Shown here one piece after another: positions 1-11,463 of a stretch of 64,000 bases of DNA. Position numbers and translations under genes: made by a program. A model generated the notes under the pieces. It was not told the DNA's origin. It ran no database searches and saw only the letters and a list, made by a program, of their open reading frames with translations. Location of the stretch: positions 248,001 through 312,000 of the forward strand of contig OZ025671.1 of the NCBI GenBank assembly GCA_964019335.1, read 5' to 3'. Positions within the stretch are counted from its first letter, which is position 1. The number at the start of each line of letters is the position of its first letter. Origin of the DNA: Diplonema japonicum. Taxonomy: Eukaryota; Euglenozoa; Diplonemea; Diplonemida; Diplonemidae.

Positions 1-611
1 TTCAAAAACCTCTTCCTGCGTTCCTCGACATCGTAGATCCCCGTGCGGCGTACGTAGGCCGCCCACGCCAGCTGTTCATCGGGGGAAAGTTCGAGACGTT
101 TCTTATCAGTGCTCCATGTTGCTACTAGGTTTTGTTCGATATCTAAGGCAGACGAAACAACTGATAAAGATTCGTCGTCGTGCAGGCCAACTGCACCCAC
201 CACCCTTGAGCGGTGCGCTGTGATCATGTCTAAATGCTCTTCTGAGGATTTCTCCAAGGCCAGCAGTTTCACGTTAGCACTCTCCACCAGGTCCAAGGAG
301 TTTCGTGGAAGCGACATCCCTCGTTTTCTTGTCATTTGTGGTTCTGACGGTTGTCGGCGTAGCAAGCCGCTTGACGCCCTTCGTGACGCGAGGGACTGTA
401 GTGGGGCTGGTGGTGGTGTTACGGGTGCCGTCTTTTTTTTTGTGTCGTTTCTCTTCGTGGCGATCGGTGCTGGTGGCAGTGGGCTTGGCAGTTGTTGCAA
501 TGGTGTGATTTTTCCGAAGGTGTCGTCTTCGTCATTGTCGGCCACCTCCTCTATCGCACACATTCCTTCTTCCCTTGTGAAGGCGAATTTTTCAAACCCA
601 TCTTCTTGCAT
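1..611 (-). CDS. Hypothetical protein, 3' part beyond the left edge
   Basis: From an ATG at 611 the minus strand stays open to the left edge (about 203 codons), so only the N-terminal part is visible. The ATG follows an A-rich run on this strand. Residues 1-35 are acidic (EEVADNDEDD), residues 40-75 are Pro/Lys/Thr-rich, then comes an Arg/Ser stretch with LASRRASSGLLRR, and from about residue 100 the sequence looks helical (LDLVESANVKLLALEK, later ELSPDEQLAWAAYVRR). I recognise no family. Coding is supported by the uninterrupted frame through a GC-balanced stretch lying beside homopolymer-rich spacer, and by the same strand as all other genes. A cis-intron to the left cannot be excluded. Confidence 0.6.
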   Translation of the reverse strand, partial: MQEDGFEKFAFTREEGMCAIEEVADNDEDDTFGKITPLQQLPSPLPPAPIATKRNDTKKKTAPVTPPPAPLQSLASRRASSGLLRRQPSEPQMTRKRGMSLPRNSLDLVESANVKLLALEKSSEEHLDMITAHRSRVVGAVGLHDDESLSVVSSALDIEQNLVATWSTDKKRLELSPDEQLAWAAYVRRTGIYDVEERRKRFL

Positions 612-3181
612 TTTTTTTTCCCCCCTCTTTTCTTAGAACTTTAACCACCCTGGGGCTACGTTGGCAGAGAAACGGGAAACATTTCCGTACCCGGAGAGCG
701 TCCTGAAGAGATTGGATCTCGCAAGGTGGCCAGGGGTGCCACGACGAGCTCAAAAAAGCAGTGCGAAAGGAAGGGGAATGCACGACCCCCCCGCCGGCTT
801 TGACGAGAGCCGAAACCCAGCCTGGAAAAAAAAGCGATAGCCGCCATGAACGCTGCGGCGATGGGGTCGATCCCGACGAGACTTCGAAGGCTGTTTTCAA
901 AAAAAAAAAAGCTTGGAAATGCGTTTTTTCTTTTGCCAACATAGCCCTGGGGGGGGGGGGGGGGGGGGGACAGCAGACGAATAAATGAATAAAAATGAAT
1001 CAGAAAAAAAAATGGCGCTCCTTCTTGCCACCCCCCCTTCATTCCCCCCCCCCCCCCCCCCCCCTGTTGTTCTCTTTCTTTTTTTTTGTTCCTTCTTTCT
1101 GGTCTGTTTCATGGGGGGGAATAAAAAAAGGGGGGGAATCAGAGTGGATCAAAAAGAAGGCTTTTTTTTTGTTTTTTTTTTCCCTGCTTCTTTTGGTGTG
1201 TGTGTCGGGAGGGAGGAGGGGACAATCGAGGAAAGCAATAAAAAAAGGGGGGAAAGAAAGGGCGTGACCTTTCTTTTTACCTAACATGTGAATCAACAAA
1301 TGCAGGACAAACAATGAGGGTATGGAAGGGGGGGGGCAATAAAAAGAACGGGACAGGCTTCCTGCAGAATAGAACTAAAAAAAGAGGGGGGGAAAGGGAG
1401 GGGACATCGTGACAATGGGTCTTTTCTTTTCTTTATTTCTGTTACCTGCCTTGGCTGTCCGATCCGCATGAGTGAGAGACAGGCCGACCAAAATACTGTT
1501 TCTGCTTTTAAACGAGGCTCGGAGCACTCATCTGGGTTTCCTATTCTTCTTTTTTTGCCCTTTCCCCATTCTTTAATGATTCTAAATCAAAGTATTTTTT
1601 TTTTCTTTTTTCTTTTTTCTTTTCTCTCTCAACTATAACGAATTGCTAAGCACCGAATCTTGTTTTGCCCTGCCAAGCCGGCAAATACTCATGTCCCTCT
1701 TTACATCTGTATAAAGGTCCTGAAGGATCGTTTGGAAAAAGAAAAGAAAAAAAAAAAGAGAAGAAACGAGGGTTTTTTTAATTGTTTTTTTTTTCCTTTT
1801 TTTCCCATGGGGTGGGGGGGCTTTTCTGTGATCGGGTGTTTCCCTTCCAAGCAACACGGGCCGTATTTCAATTTTTTTTTAAAAAAATTAGAAGAAAAAA
1901 AAATCCTAGATCTTTTTTTCTGCCCAATGGGGGGGGGGGGGATTCTTTTTCCCCCTCGTAATTACTTTTTAATTCACACTTTCTTCCCCTTTTTTTTTCT
2001 TCACTGCAACTTGAGAAAAGTTAAGTTGTAAGAACCAAAAAAAAAAAAAAAAAAAAAAAACAAAACAAAAAAAAAAATGGCGCTTCATTTTATTTGTGCG
2101 TGCGCGAGCGGTATTTTACCTAAAAGAGGAACTGGCCGTTGTTTGTACGTGCCATAAAAAAATAGCTCATTACGCTGCTATCAAACTAGTTTTTTTTTTT
2201 TTTTTTAGTCTCGACAATAATATATATAAAAAAAATATATAAAAAAAAAAAATCTTGGGTGCAAAGCCCGGTCATCTCTTAATCATATTGCGCAAAAAGA
2301 AGGCATCATTAAGTAAACATATTACATAAGCATTTTGGTTACAAATTTTTACCTAACAAAGAGACTGTTTTGGAATGCATGGCATTTTCCAAGCTTGTAT
2401 ATCACCTCCAAAAGTGTCACTGGTATAACGACAGGGAGTATGTAAAGTACGCTAAAATCTAAGTACGGTCCCACGATCCTCGTCTTTTTCTTGTTCCTTC
2501 TTTTCTGGGGCCACAGGATGCACTTTGCACCAGCTGTCCTCCAGCTCCAGCGTAGAGGCTATGGAGGATATAAAGAAGAAAAAAATGAAGAGGGAAAAAA
2601 AAAAAAAAAATTAAAAAAAAAAGAGGGAACGCCACACTCTTTAACTGATGAACTACAAAAGAAAAAAAAAAATGAAAAAACCCATGGGTCAAAACTACTG
2701 AACTCATTTCTCCATAAAAATTTGATTTTGTGTTTTCTTTTCTTTTTTTTTTTTTTTTTTTTTTAAACTACCCCCTTTAATTTCTTCTTTTTGAAAAATT
2801 CTTCAAGTATTTTTTTTTTTTTTTTCTTTCGCCCAAGTCCCAGAAGGAGGGGATCAAAAAAAAAAAACTTTTAAACAAAAACGTGTCTTCTCTTTATTTC
2901 TTCCCTTCTCAATAAAAAAAAAAAAAAGAGAGAACAAAACATGAATGGGGTAATGAGGTGATGAACTCAAGAAAAGTCAAAAGAGCACTACGCAGTTCAT
3001 CTATGATAAAACCGTTTTTTTTTTTTTTTTTTTTTTTTTTCTTAGCAAAAAGATGAAACCGGGCTACCGTCTGCTTCGTCTGCATGGACAGGCTGAAGAC
3101 TTATTTTTTGCATCAGAAAAATACATGTCTCTCCTTTTGTAATGAGTAACTGGGAAAGGAGATATGACGGGTCACACAAGT

Positions 3182-3216
<35 letters not shown>

Positions 3217-4223
3217 GATGTTTAAGGGCAAATCCCACTCGAGGACCACCCTAAAAAAAAGAGTCATAAACACGAACACAGTTTTTTTTTTTTTTATTTT
3301 TTTTTTTTTTTTTTTTTTTTTTGGCATTGTTATTTATTTTTAAAGATTTTTTTTTGGATTTTTTTTTTTTTTTTTTTTTTTTCCATAGCAAATACAGCAT
3401 AGTCTTACCGAAACCATGACGTTGTTATTGAGAGAAAATCCCGTATCAACGGGTATGTCGCAAAAATATAATATTTTATTATACCAAACAGTTTTTGGGT
3501 GGCTTGTCTTGGATGCTGATTCCGTCCATGTGAAAGGGAGACGGCAAGACTTACTACAGTTTATTTAGTTCCCTCATAGCTCACCATCCGCTGGGTTTGG
3601 GGGGCCTGTGCGTGCTCAGGCCAATTTTGACCTAATTAAAACCAGATTTTTTTTTTTCTTCTTTTTTTTTTTTGGTACCGGTATAAGGTGTACGCTATGT
3701 TTTTTTTTTTTTTTTTTTTTTTTGCTTTTTTTTTTTTTCTTCTTTTTTTTTTCTTTGAAAAAAAAATAGGAAAAATAAGAAAGAACAAACGGAAGGTAGT
3801 GCAAAAAAAAGGGGGGGGGGGAGGGACCCTCAAAAAAAAAAAATTGAAAAAGGATTAAAAAAAGGATTGACCTTATGCAAAAAATACAGCCTGATTTCAT
3901 GTGAGATCAGACTATAATTATTTACTTAATTCAACAATTATTTTACTCTTTTTCTGGCCCTGTAGTCAAAAAAAAAGGGGGGTTGCGTCCAACGCTAGTT
4001 GTGTCGTGGCTCTGAAGACAGTGCTTCCGGCCGATGGGTGTTTCAAAGGCATGTGAGTGGAGCGATATCCTTTTCTTTTTGAATGAGGACCAGGGGGAAA
4101 CAAAAAAAAAAAATAAAATTTTTAAAAACAACTTCGTCTCAACATCTTCTTTGTTCTCACTTTTTTTTTTTTTTTTTCTTCAACTTACGTATATTGTACA
4201 GGAAATAAATAAAAAAAAAAGGG

Positions 4224-4254
<31 letters not shown>

Positions 4255-6291
4255 GATGTGTGTGTGTTTTCTTTTTCTTCTTCTTTTGTTTCTCTTTCTT
4301 TTTTATTTCTCTTTTTTCTTTTTTTTTTTTTTTCTCTTCTTCCTTGGCTAAAGGAGTAGAGGGGGTAATAAAATAAATTTCACCTTTCTCCAGCATCATT
4401 GCATGCCCAATGGTCAAGACGCCAAATTTTAGAAAGTTCGTTTACTTCTGTGCAAAGAACTTTGTAAAAAGCGGTCTGTCCCATTATTGAGCTCGAAAAT
4501 AGAAGGGGTTTCAAGGGAGAAAAAAAGAAACTGTAGAAAATATGGGGAGAGGGGAGATGTGTTTTCTTCTTTTTTTTTTTCTTCTTCTTTCTTCCTTATG
4601 CTTGCTTTAACTTGTTTCATAGCAATCGGGACTAGGGGGGGGGGGGGGGGAGGGGGTAGAGTTTAGGTCCTATTTATCTCCCCCCCTACTCGTAACATTT
4701 AATAAGCAAACTAAAAAAAGCTAATTCCAGCGAATTTGTGTTGTGCACAGTAGCGCTTTATTAGCCTTTTTAATGAATTTTGGCAAAGTGGTATTTCTTT
4801 TTGTTCTCTCTTTTTTTTTCTTCTTTTTCTTCTGTAAAAAATGAAGAATAAAAATTCTTTATACTGGCTTGCTTTTTTTTTTCTTCCATTGACAATTAAC
4901 AAGTGTTTTTCTGTTTTCATCATAAAATAAAAAAATCGTCCTACCACGCTTGCTAAATGAATAGTTTCCTTTTAGTACTGAAACAACGGGGATGATCAAA
5001 AAAAAAATGTGGGAGGGCGTTTCTTTTTTTTTTTTTTTTTTTCCAACAAAAAAAAAAAATACCTCGCACTTCCATTCAACACTTTGGAAGAAAGAAAAAA
5101 AAAAAAGAAGAAGAAAAAGAGGAAAGAAAAAAAGAAACAGCGTTTCACGAAAACAAAAATTCAGACTTTTTAAAAACCAAAAAAAAAAAAGAAAAGAAAA
5201 AAAAAAGGGGGTATGCCACAGTCCCGCACAGGTGCAAGCTTTGTTGTTATTGATCGTTATATAAATATTCTATCGGCTCACGTGACCCCAGCTCGCACTC
5301 TGGGGAGGAGTCGCCACCATCTGGACCAGTTATGTCCTGCTGCCCCAACTAGAGGAAAAAAAAAAAGAAAAAAAAACCTGGACTTCTCGCACGCAAGGTG
5401 AAAAGGGAGAATATTGGACAAGAGAGAAAATATAATAAAAAAAAAATGGAGGGCGGGGAGAGAGAAAAAAAAAAAAAAAAAAAAAACAAGAAAAAAAAAA
5501 AAAAAAAAAAAAAAAAACACTGAATCATGGTTGAGACAATTTTCCCCAAAGCCGTAAGTTAAACCCTAAACTGTTTGTTTTTCTTTTTGCTTGTTTTTAA
5601 AAAGATTTAAAATACGGTAATAGGGAAGAGCATTCTTCCAGGAAAGGGGGGGATCTTTCCAAAGAAAAAAAACTTTTAAAACAAAAGAAAAAAAAAAGGA
5701 GAGAGGCATCAGAATAAAGTACCCCCACCCCATGAAATTGTTGCAGCTTTTCTTTTTTTCCTTTTTTCTCGAAAGAAAAAAAAAAACTCTGATTGCAAGT
5801 ATCAGAAACAATACCTTTTTTTTTTTGTTTTTTTTTTTTTTGTTTTTTCCCGTTGCAATTTCTTTTAGCCAGTGTTGTCACCCATTCCTGTTCCCTGCCA
5901 TATGGAGGGAGAGGACATATAAAGTTTTCAAAAATAAAAAATTCTTTTTTTTTATCTTTTCGTTATTGTTTTGTATACGGTATGGGGGGGGGGGGGGGGG
6001 GTGGTGGTGGTGAGAGGTGGCGGTTCTATTCCTTCTTTTTTTTTCTCTGCTTTCCCCCCCGTTTTTTTTTTTTTTTTTTTCCCATCTTTTCTTTTTTTTT
6101 TTTTTTGAAAAAAAAAGTATAAAAATACAGGCATGAGTGGGAGCATCAGGGAGGGAGGAAAATAAAAAAAAAAATAAAAAAAAAAATAAAAAATAGAAAG
6201 GGCAGGAAGGGCGTAATAAGGGGGGGGGAAAAAAAACACACACTTTTTTTTCTTTTTTTTTTTTTTTTGTTCAAGCTTCAAGTTCTCTTCT
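612..6291. other. 5.7-kb homopolymer-rich spacer without a recognisable gene
   Basis: This is the longest stretch with no supported gene. It is built of A, T, G and C runs, many over 15 bases (for example G-run near 950-969, C-run near 1043-1062, T-run near 3019-3040, A-run near 3185-3212, G-run near 5984-6001), with short islands of mixed sequence (1440-1540, 2090-2160, 2330-2560, 3390-3620, 5215-5350). Its open frames encode only Lys/Phe/Gly/Pro-runs read from homopolymers. I looked for tRNA-like B-box sequences and SL exon copies and saw none. Confidence 0.75.
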
Positions 6292-6700
6292 CTATGTAAT
6301 TTTAGATCTTGGGAGGGTATTTGCCTCCAAATCCAGGCTATCTCCGGGCTGGCCTGCGGCAGGCTGGCAATTATTCATCCAAATTCTGCACTTAAATTCC
6401 CTGAAGGAATCGTGCAACAATTGTCTGAAATCAGGCTTGTTGACAGCGCTAGAGTAGTGAATCGTCAGCTTCAGCCTATCAAGCTGAAATTCAGTACGAT
6501 GGATAGTGACAGGGGCCTTAAGCTTTTTAGCTTTGTCCACAACAAACATGCAAGCGCGCTTCTCCTCTTCCACTCTGTCGTTCTCCCACAGCCTGAGTTC
6601 ATCAAGATTGGCAGGGCGCACTACTCTGTATTGGGGAATTCTTGATTCGTCTGCGTTCCTACGAGCAACAGAAACAAGCCCCAGGTCGACACCCTGGGTG

Positions 6701-6733
<33 letters not shown>

Positions 6734-6826
6734 ATTACCTTAGCTGCCTCCACTAGCCAGTACTCACCCTGGACCTGCTGCACTTCTTCCATTGTCATTT
6801 TGGTTGCAAACTCAGCTTTTCTCCCG

Positions 6827-6866
<40 letters not shown>

Positions 6867-9658
6867 CCCATAGTATCCAGGGTTAACCGATCACTCGCGG
6901 GTTTTTAATTACAATCGGGTTTTAAATTGACGTCAAATGAAAGGCGAGCATGCAACCATGCTTAAAACCCTTATATTCGTATCCCGGGCCCCCAGATACA
7001 CAAAGCCGACCCCAGGGAGCATCGAAACGACTTAGAAAAGGATTATTTTCCCGAAAAGCTGTTTTTTCGCTTTTTTTGGCGGGTTCTTAATTAAAAGCGA
7101 AACAAAAAAAACACGGACACACGGAAGCGTGCCCGTTGAGGCAGGATGTTCACCCACAGAGAACTGAATGCACGCACACAGCGATGAACGCCCAATTTCT
7201 TACCTCCCTGCTTGCAACCCGGCGTGCCTGAGAACGTGGTGCCTGCCAGACGAAGACAGAGCACCGCTGATGTCCTGGTTCAGGTACAAGAACAACAGCT
7301 GCCTTCGTACGTCTGGTGTGAGGTGGACGCGACGCATCTCTCCGAACTTGGCGTCGATCGAGGAGAACACCGCGTTACTACAGGCTGCGTGTGCAGCAGC
7401 GACAAGGCCCTGTCATGCAAAACAGGGAGAGCAGCTTTCTGAGCCAGCCACCACGCTTCGATATCGAATGAGGTCGTCTCAAGGCTGTATTTGGGCTATG
7501 GCCGAGTAGGACAGCCATTCCCCCTCTCACACGTCTGCAGAGGTAGGCTGTCGCGTACCGTTGCGAAGCCGCGCTAGGAAAACCAGTTGGCAGCGTCATG
7601 AGCTATTTTTATTAGGTAAAATTCCGCTCGTGCGCATATAATAACAAGTCTGAAAACCAGTTTTTTCAAAAAAAAAAAAAAAAATTGAGCATGGTTTTGG
7701 TATTTTTTGCCAGAAATGGGTTTTGGATCGATCAAACCGACCCGAAATTAGAAAAAAACCGATCAAACCAATCATAAATCCTGTTGTTTTTAACTTGGAC
7801 CTCCCTGACCCGGGGGAATTACATGTCTGAAAACCAGTTTAAAACTGCATTTAAAGCCTTAAATAAGGCTCTATTTTGGGTTTTAATGGCTGGAATGGGC
7901 TCAGATCGTCAAAATAGGGTTTTTGAAAAAAAAAAATTTGAGCACGGTCTTGGTATTTTTTGCCGATCAAACCGATCAAACCGATCCGAAATTAAAAAAA
8001 AAAACCATCAAACCGATCCAAAATTAAAAAAAAACCGATCCGAAATTACAAAAAACCGATCAAACCGATCCGAAATAACAAAAAAAAAACCCATCATTAA
8101 CCCGACTGTGATCGAAAATCCAAAATTGCTCGGGTCGGGTTTCAAAAAAACCCGAAGGTGATCTGTTAACCCTGGATACTATGTTTTTTGCTATTTTTGT
8201 GCAATACCTTAAACAAAATCGTGACTGCCGTGGGCAGCTCAGCCGCAGGCGGTTGGTCGGTCAGCTGTGGGGGAAGAGGTGGCGCAGGGGGCACCCTCAG
8301 CGGGGCATTAGCACCCTCATTGTTCTGAGGTGAGTCGACCTTAGGTTGGTATAATAACTTCTGCTGCCTTTTGCCGTTTGACTGTTATTTGTTTTTTTCT
8401 TTCTTTCTTCTTCTTTCTTTCTTCCCCCATACGGAAAAGGTCAGCTTGACGATTCTCAGCCCTGCCGTGCGGATGACAAAATCTTTAGTCTGTTTTTTTT
8501 TTTTCTTTTCTTTTTTTTTTTCTCTTTCTTTTTTTCTTTTTAAATCCAGCAACGCACCGTAGTGACGGGTATGTCGTTGACGTGTGTCAGCGTTTTCCCG
8601 AAGGCCCTCTCGATCCCATTGGCGCACCCTGGGGTGCCTTGCTTGACACCGGCCAACTGCAGGTATTTCCCGGCCCACTTGAACCCGAGCTTGTCGTTGG
8701 GGTCCTTGTGCACCTGTTTTTACGTTCTTCTTTGTTTTTCTTCAAATACCATAATCATGAGATCTCCCGTAGCGTCGTCATGAGTGGGCGACAGACAAGG
8801 AGATGCGTTCTGCGGGGGTAGGAACGGCGGCTGGGAGAATGAAGCGTTGTTTGAAAAGGAGTTGTACGGGGACGAGTCGCGAGAAGAGGGAATAACCAGC
8901 GGCGGGGCACCGTGGCGGAAAGGGACGTCGGAGTTGAAGGTGTTGTCAAGGGAAGGTGGGATATCGGTGCCCTCTGCCAGCGCACGAGCACGGGCTTGGA
9001 ACTCAAGCAAACGTGGGTCAGGGCCTTCCGTGGCCATCCCAAACACCTCCTGCGGCGCTCCCGCCGGCGGAGGGGGGCTTCCACTATACACCCCGGACGG
9101 GCTCTGCCGACCATCGCTAAACGTCCCCAACACAGGCATCATGTCACTGCTGAAGGTAGCAGTGGCAGCTGTAATATGCGCTGGATTAATAGGGGGAGAC
9201 AGTCCCTCCGCAGCGCTCCCAAAGGTGCTGTTCGGTGCTTCACCAGGCTTGTCACCATATGGGTTGTGCCGGTAGCCAGGGGACGCAGAACGAGAAGGCG
9301 ATGTGGCCTGGTCAGGGGCAGGGGCGGAGAAGGTCCCAAGCAAGGGCATGTCCGAAGCAAAGGTACCGTTTGGCGATATGGCACCTTCCCCGACCCGGCC
9401 GTTGTGGGGAGAGGAGATCGCGTGCTGGAGGTAGCCATACGACGTGGTCACACCTTCGTTCATGGATGCAGTGGGGCTGTCGAAGGGTGTGCCGGGGCCG
9501 CCCCCAACCTTCTCTGCCTCCGCCTTCCTAAACGCCAACAGCCGCGGATCAACATCACACGACACGGATTCATCACCACTAGGGAACGGCTCCGCACTTC
9601 CACCACCACCTCCCCCTGCTGCTACCTTCTCATACGGGTTGTGCCGGTACCCCGACAT
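6292..9658 (-). CDS. PDZ and PSP1 C-terminal domain protein (six exons)
   Basis: Six exons give a 595-aa protein: 9658-8750, 8713-8558, 8489-8433, 8381-8208, 6828-6739 and 6693-6292. All introns are GT-AG and every exon here is a whole number of codons. Residues 1-303 are Pro/Ser/Gly-rich with two GYRHNPY motifs and two DPRLL motifs, probably disordered. Residues about 304-375 form a PDZ domain (KLGFKWAGKYLQL, then VNDIPVTT and LRIVKLTF). After a Pro-rich linker, residues about 420-560 match the PSP1 C-terminal domain (GRKAEF, GVDLG, RTEFQLDRLKLTIHY, REFKCRIWM). PSP1 domains occur in yeast Psp1, kinetoplastid proteins and bacteria, with poorly known roles in RNA or polymerase suppression. Intron 4 (8207-6829) is 1379 nt because it holds a transposable element. 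A role linking a PDZ ligand to a PSP1 function is inference. Confidence 0.85.
7681..7964. repeat. Direct repeat inside the inverted-repeat element
   Basis: A block of about 30 bases (ttgagcatggttttggtatt followed by ttttgcc) at 7681-7711 recurs with a few changes at 7935-7964. Both copies are followed by cgatcaaaccga-type sequence, so the interior of the element has been partly duplicated. Confidence 0.6.
7963..8083. repeat. Short array of gatcaaaccgatccgaaatta-like units
   Basis: Around five irregular units combine a gatcaaaccgatc core with aaatta and an A-run. Unit spacing varies because of the A-runs. The array lies near the right inverted repeat and may be a subterminal transposase-binding region (inference). 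Confidence 0.6.
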
Positions 9659-10146
9659 TTGTTTTCTTCAACAATTTCTTTTGGAGTGGGAAGTGTGCTG
9701 GGGGTGTGTGGGTGGGGGGGGTTCCCTGTTTTTGTTGTTCTTCTTTCTCTCTTTTCGGTCGAAACAAAGATATACACATCAAAACTCCCCCCCTCTTCTT
9801 CTCGACCCCGGCGTCCGGGAGGAGAAAAAAGGATCAAACAAAAACAAAAAGTAAAAAGGCGCAAAGTGAGAACAAACAGGAAAACAACTGTTCCCCCTCA
9901 CTTCTCGTAAGGAACACATGGCAAAGGGGAGATGAAGGGCGGCACCCACGCTCTACTAATTGACAAAATATAAGAAAAAAAGAAAATACAAAGCATCGAA
10001 TTAAGTGACGTGTAAGTACCACCCCCGGTAAATAAAAAAATTCACTATGATAGGAACGAAGTGGTTAGCAACGGCCCGCAAAAAAAAGAAGGGGCCTTAC
10101 GGAACCCTCTTCTTTTTCTCTGTTCTTTTCCAGATTTCATTTGGTG
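9659..10146. other. Spacer between the transporter and PDZ-PSP1 genes
   Basis: Pyrimidine/purine-rich spacer that should contain the 3' UTR of the transporter gene and the trans-splice acceptor of the PDZ-PSP1 gene (a CT/T-rich tract just before 9658 on the minus strand). It contains one copy of a dispersed motif (10040-10078). No other feature seen. Confidence 0.6.
10040..10078 (-). repeat. Dispersed intergenic motif, copy 1
   Basis: On the minus strand the core reads AACCACTTCGTTCCTATCAT and is followed by AGTGAATT. Two further copies lie at 25241-25281 and 25351-25379. All three lie downstream of a minus-strand stop codon, so they may be in 3' UTRs. Confidence 0.7.
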
Positions 10147-11463
10147 CTATAAAAGCTCAGTGTAACCGTACAATCCAGGCGCTAGACGACAGCTGTAGAT
10201 ATGATCGTGAGCATCACAGTTCCTCCAAGACGGGTCAGCGGCCTCACGAACAGGCCAGAACCCGACACGATGAGCCTGTACAAGGTATGACACAATGGAA
10301 AGTCCTATGAGGAGTAACCCTGCTTCTAAGATAGGGACCCCGCTGGGACCAAACAAGGAAGGGATACACCACAACGTGAACAACAAGCAGACAATAGCCA
10401 AGAGGGGTGTGAATGGAGAGAACAGCACGATGAACGGCCGCAGCACATCCGGCTTCGATTCCCTAAGAACCAACACCCCACAAACCACAGGAACATACTG
10501 CGTGGTAATCGTCAACATCACAGACAGATCCACCATCATGCTAGGAGACATGTTAAAAACAGCAATGAGAAGCACTGTAGATGCAGCAATATGATGAGGA
10601 GCTAAAGGGTGGCTTGTGTAGCCTTCAAGGTAGTGATTAGTAGCGGATGTATAAGAGGATGTTAGAATGCGTGTCGCGATGACGAAGATACAAGAAGAAA
10701 AGAGGACGGAGACAGGGTACCACCTGTCTGGTGGGGCAGTCTGAGAAAAAAAGATCGCGAGCATTTTTACAACAAGCAACGCCGCCAGCGCGACGCTTCC
10801 AGTTGCGAAGGATAAAGGGAGCTTCCTTTCGGGTTCGTGAAGGTTCTCACCCCATCGCCCTGCTTCGTCGACTTTTTTCATATCGTACAACCCGTACCTT
10901 GCGGCAGAGAAAACTGCGTGAAGTGTCGGGAGGGAACCACTGTTCTCCCACTCCCATGACGTACTGCGTCCTATCAAGAGTGCGTAAATTGTGATGATAA
11001 TGACGATGATCTCCGGCAGCAATGTTTCCCTCATTTGGGTCAACAAGAACATCCCTCCGAACAAAACCGCAATTTCTGGCCGTGCATAGTTACCCGCGAG
11101 GACTACTAGCGCAGCTGCATCTAGTTGTGCTACCATTGCGGTGTTTACGACGCAGCTTACATACGCCAAGAGTCGGCCTAAGGTGTTGCTGTTGAAGGCT
11201 TCTCTGATGTATATGTATGATGGCTCGTCTTGTGTTCTTGGCATGAGTCCTGCGAGTTCTGCTTTGCAGAAAGATAAGAGAACTCCAAGGAGGACGCCTA
11301 AACAGTACCCTGGGAGTGCCCAGGAACCCCCTGCTTTTATGACCATTTGGAATGTGAGCAACGGGCCGACTGCAATTCCGCTTACGAGCATCACCGTCAC
11401 CACTCGCCACATTCCGCTTACCAATTCTCCATTGTCGGGGCGTGTGTGCATTGCATATGGCAC
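10147..11463 (-). CDS. APC-superfamily amino acid/polyamine-type permease
   Basis: A 438-aa protein with about twelve hydrophobic segments over its whole length (first about residues 20-45, last about 375-405). It resembles the amino acid-polyamine-organocation transporters: N-terminal helices rich in Gly, and at about residues 208-216 an ENLHEPERKLP segment that matches the E-x2-PER-x-LP signature after helix 6 of APC permeases. Such proteins move amino acids or polyamines across the plasma or organelle membrane; substrate cannot be told. Single exon. The start at 11463 was taken because it leaves a short hydrophilic N-terminus before helix 1; the ATG four codons further in is also possible. 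Confidence 0.75.
   Translation of the reverse strand: MPYAMHTRPDNGELVSGMWRVVTVMLVSGIAVGPLLTFQMVIKAGGSWALPGYCLGVLLGVLLSFCKAELAGLMPRTQDEPSYIYIREAFNSNTLGRLLAYVSCVVNTAMVAQLDAAALVVLAGNYARPEIAVLFGGMFLLTQMRETLLPEIIVIIITIYALLIGRSTSWEWENSGSLPTLHAVFSAARYGLYDMKKVDEAGRWGENLHEPERKLPLSFATGSVALAALLVVKMLAIFFSQTAPPDRWYPVSVLFSSCIFVIATRILTSSYTSATNHYLEGYTSHPLAPHHIAASTVLLIAVFNMSPSMMVDLSVMLTITTQYVPVVCGVLVLRESKPDVLRPFIVLFSPFTPLLAIVCLLFTLWCIPSLFGPSGVPILEAGLLLIGLSIVSYLVQAHRVGFWPVREAADPSWRNCDAHDHIYSCRLAPGLYGYTELL

Larger units (their letters stand above)
6869..8183. mobile_element. Non-autonomous element with terminal inverted repeats, inside intron 4 of the PDZ-PSP1 gene
   Basis: The ends are a perfect 19-bp inverted repeat: catagtatccagggttaac at 6869-6887 and its reverse complement at 8165-8183. 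The similarity continues imperfectly inward for about 15 more bases (GATCAC, then CGGGTTTTT). The 1315-bp interior has no credible transposase; its open frames are short. Inside are A/T-rich direct repeats with gatcaaaccgatc cores. The flanks are T-rich, so a target-site duplication cannot be defined; a TA dinucleotide lies just inside each end. This fits a MITE-like DNA transposon; family unknown. Confidence 0.7.

Noticed and set aside
1441-1540. Possible SL-like aatactgtttctgc sequence
   Set aside because: Only about nine bases match the SL exon and no donor or stem follows.
640-6290. Many 60-120 aa frames in the spacer
   Set aside because: They encode Lys, Phe, Gly or Pro runs read straight from homopolymers and have no normal-composition segment.
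8912-9910. 332-aa plus-strand open frame and similar long plus-strand frames (for example 44292-45131, 13655-14179, 14756-15244)
   Set aside because: They are antisense to well supported minus-strand coding exons and have no recognisable domains; high GC third positions of the real gene leave the antisense frame open.
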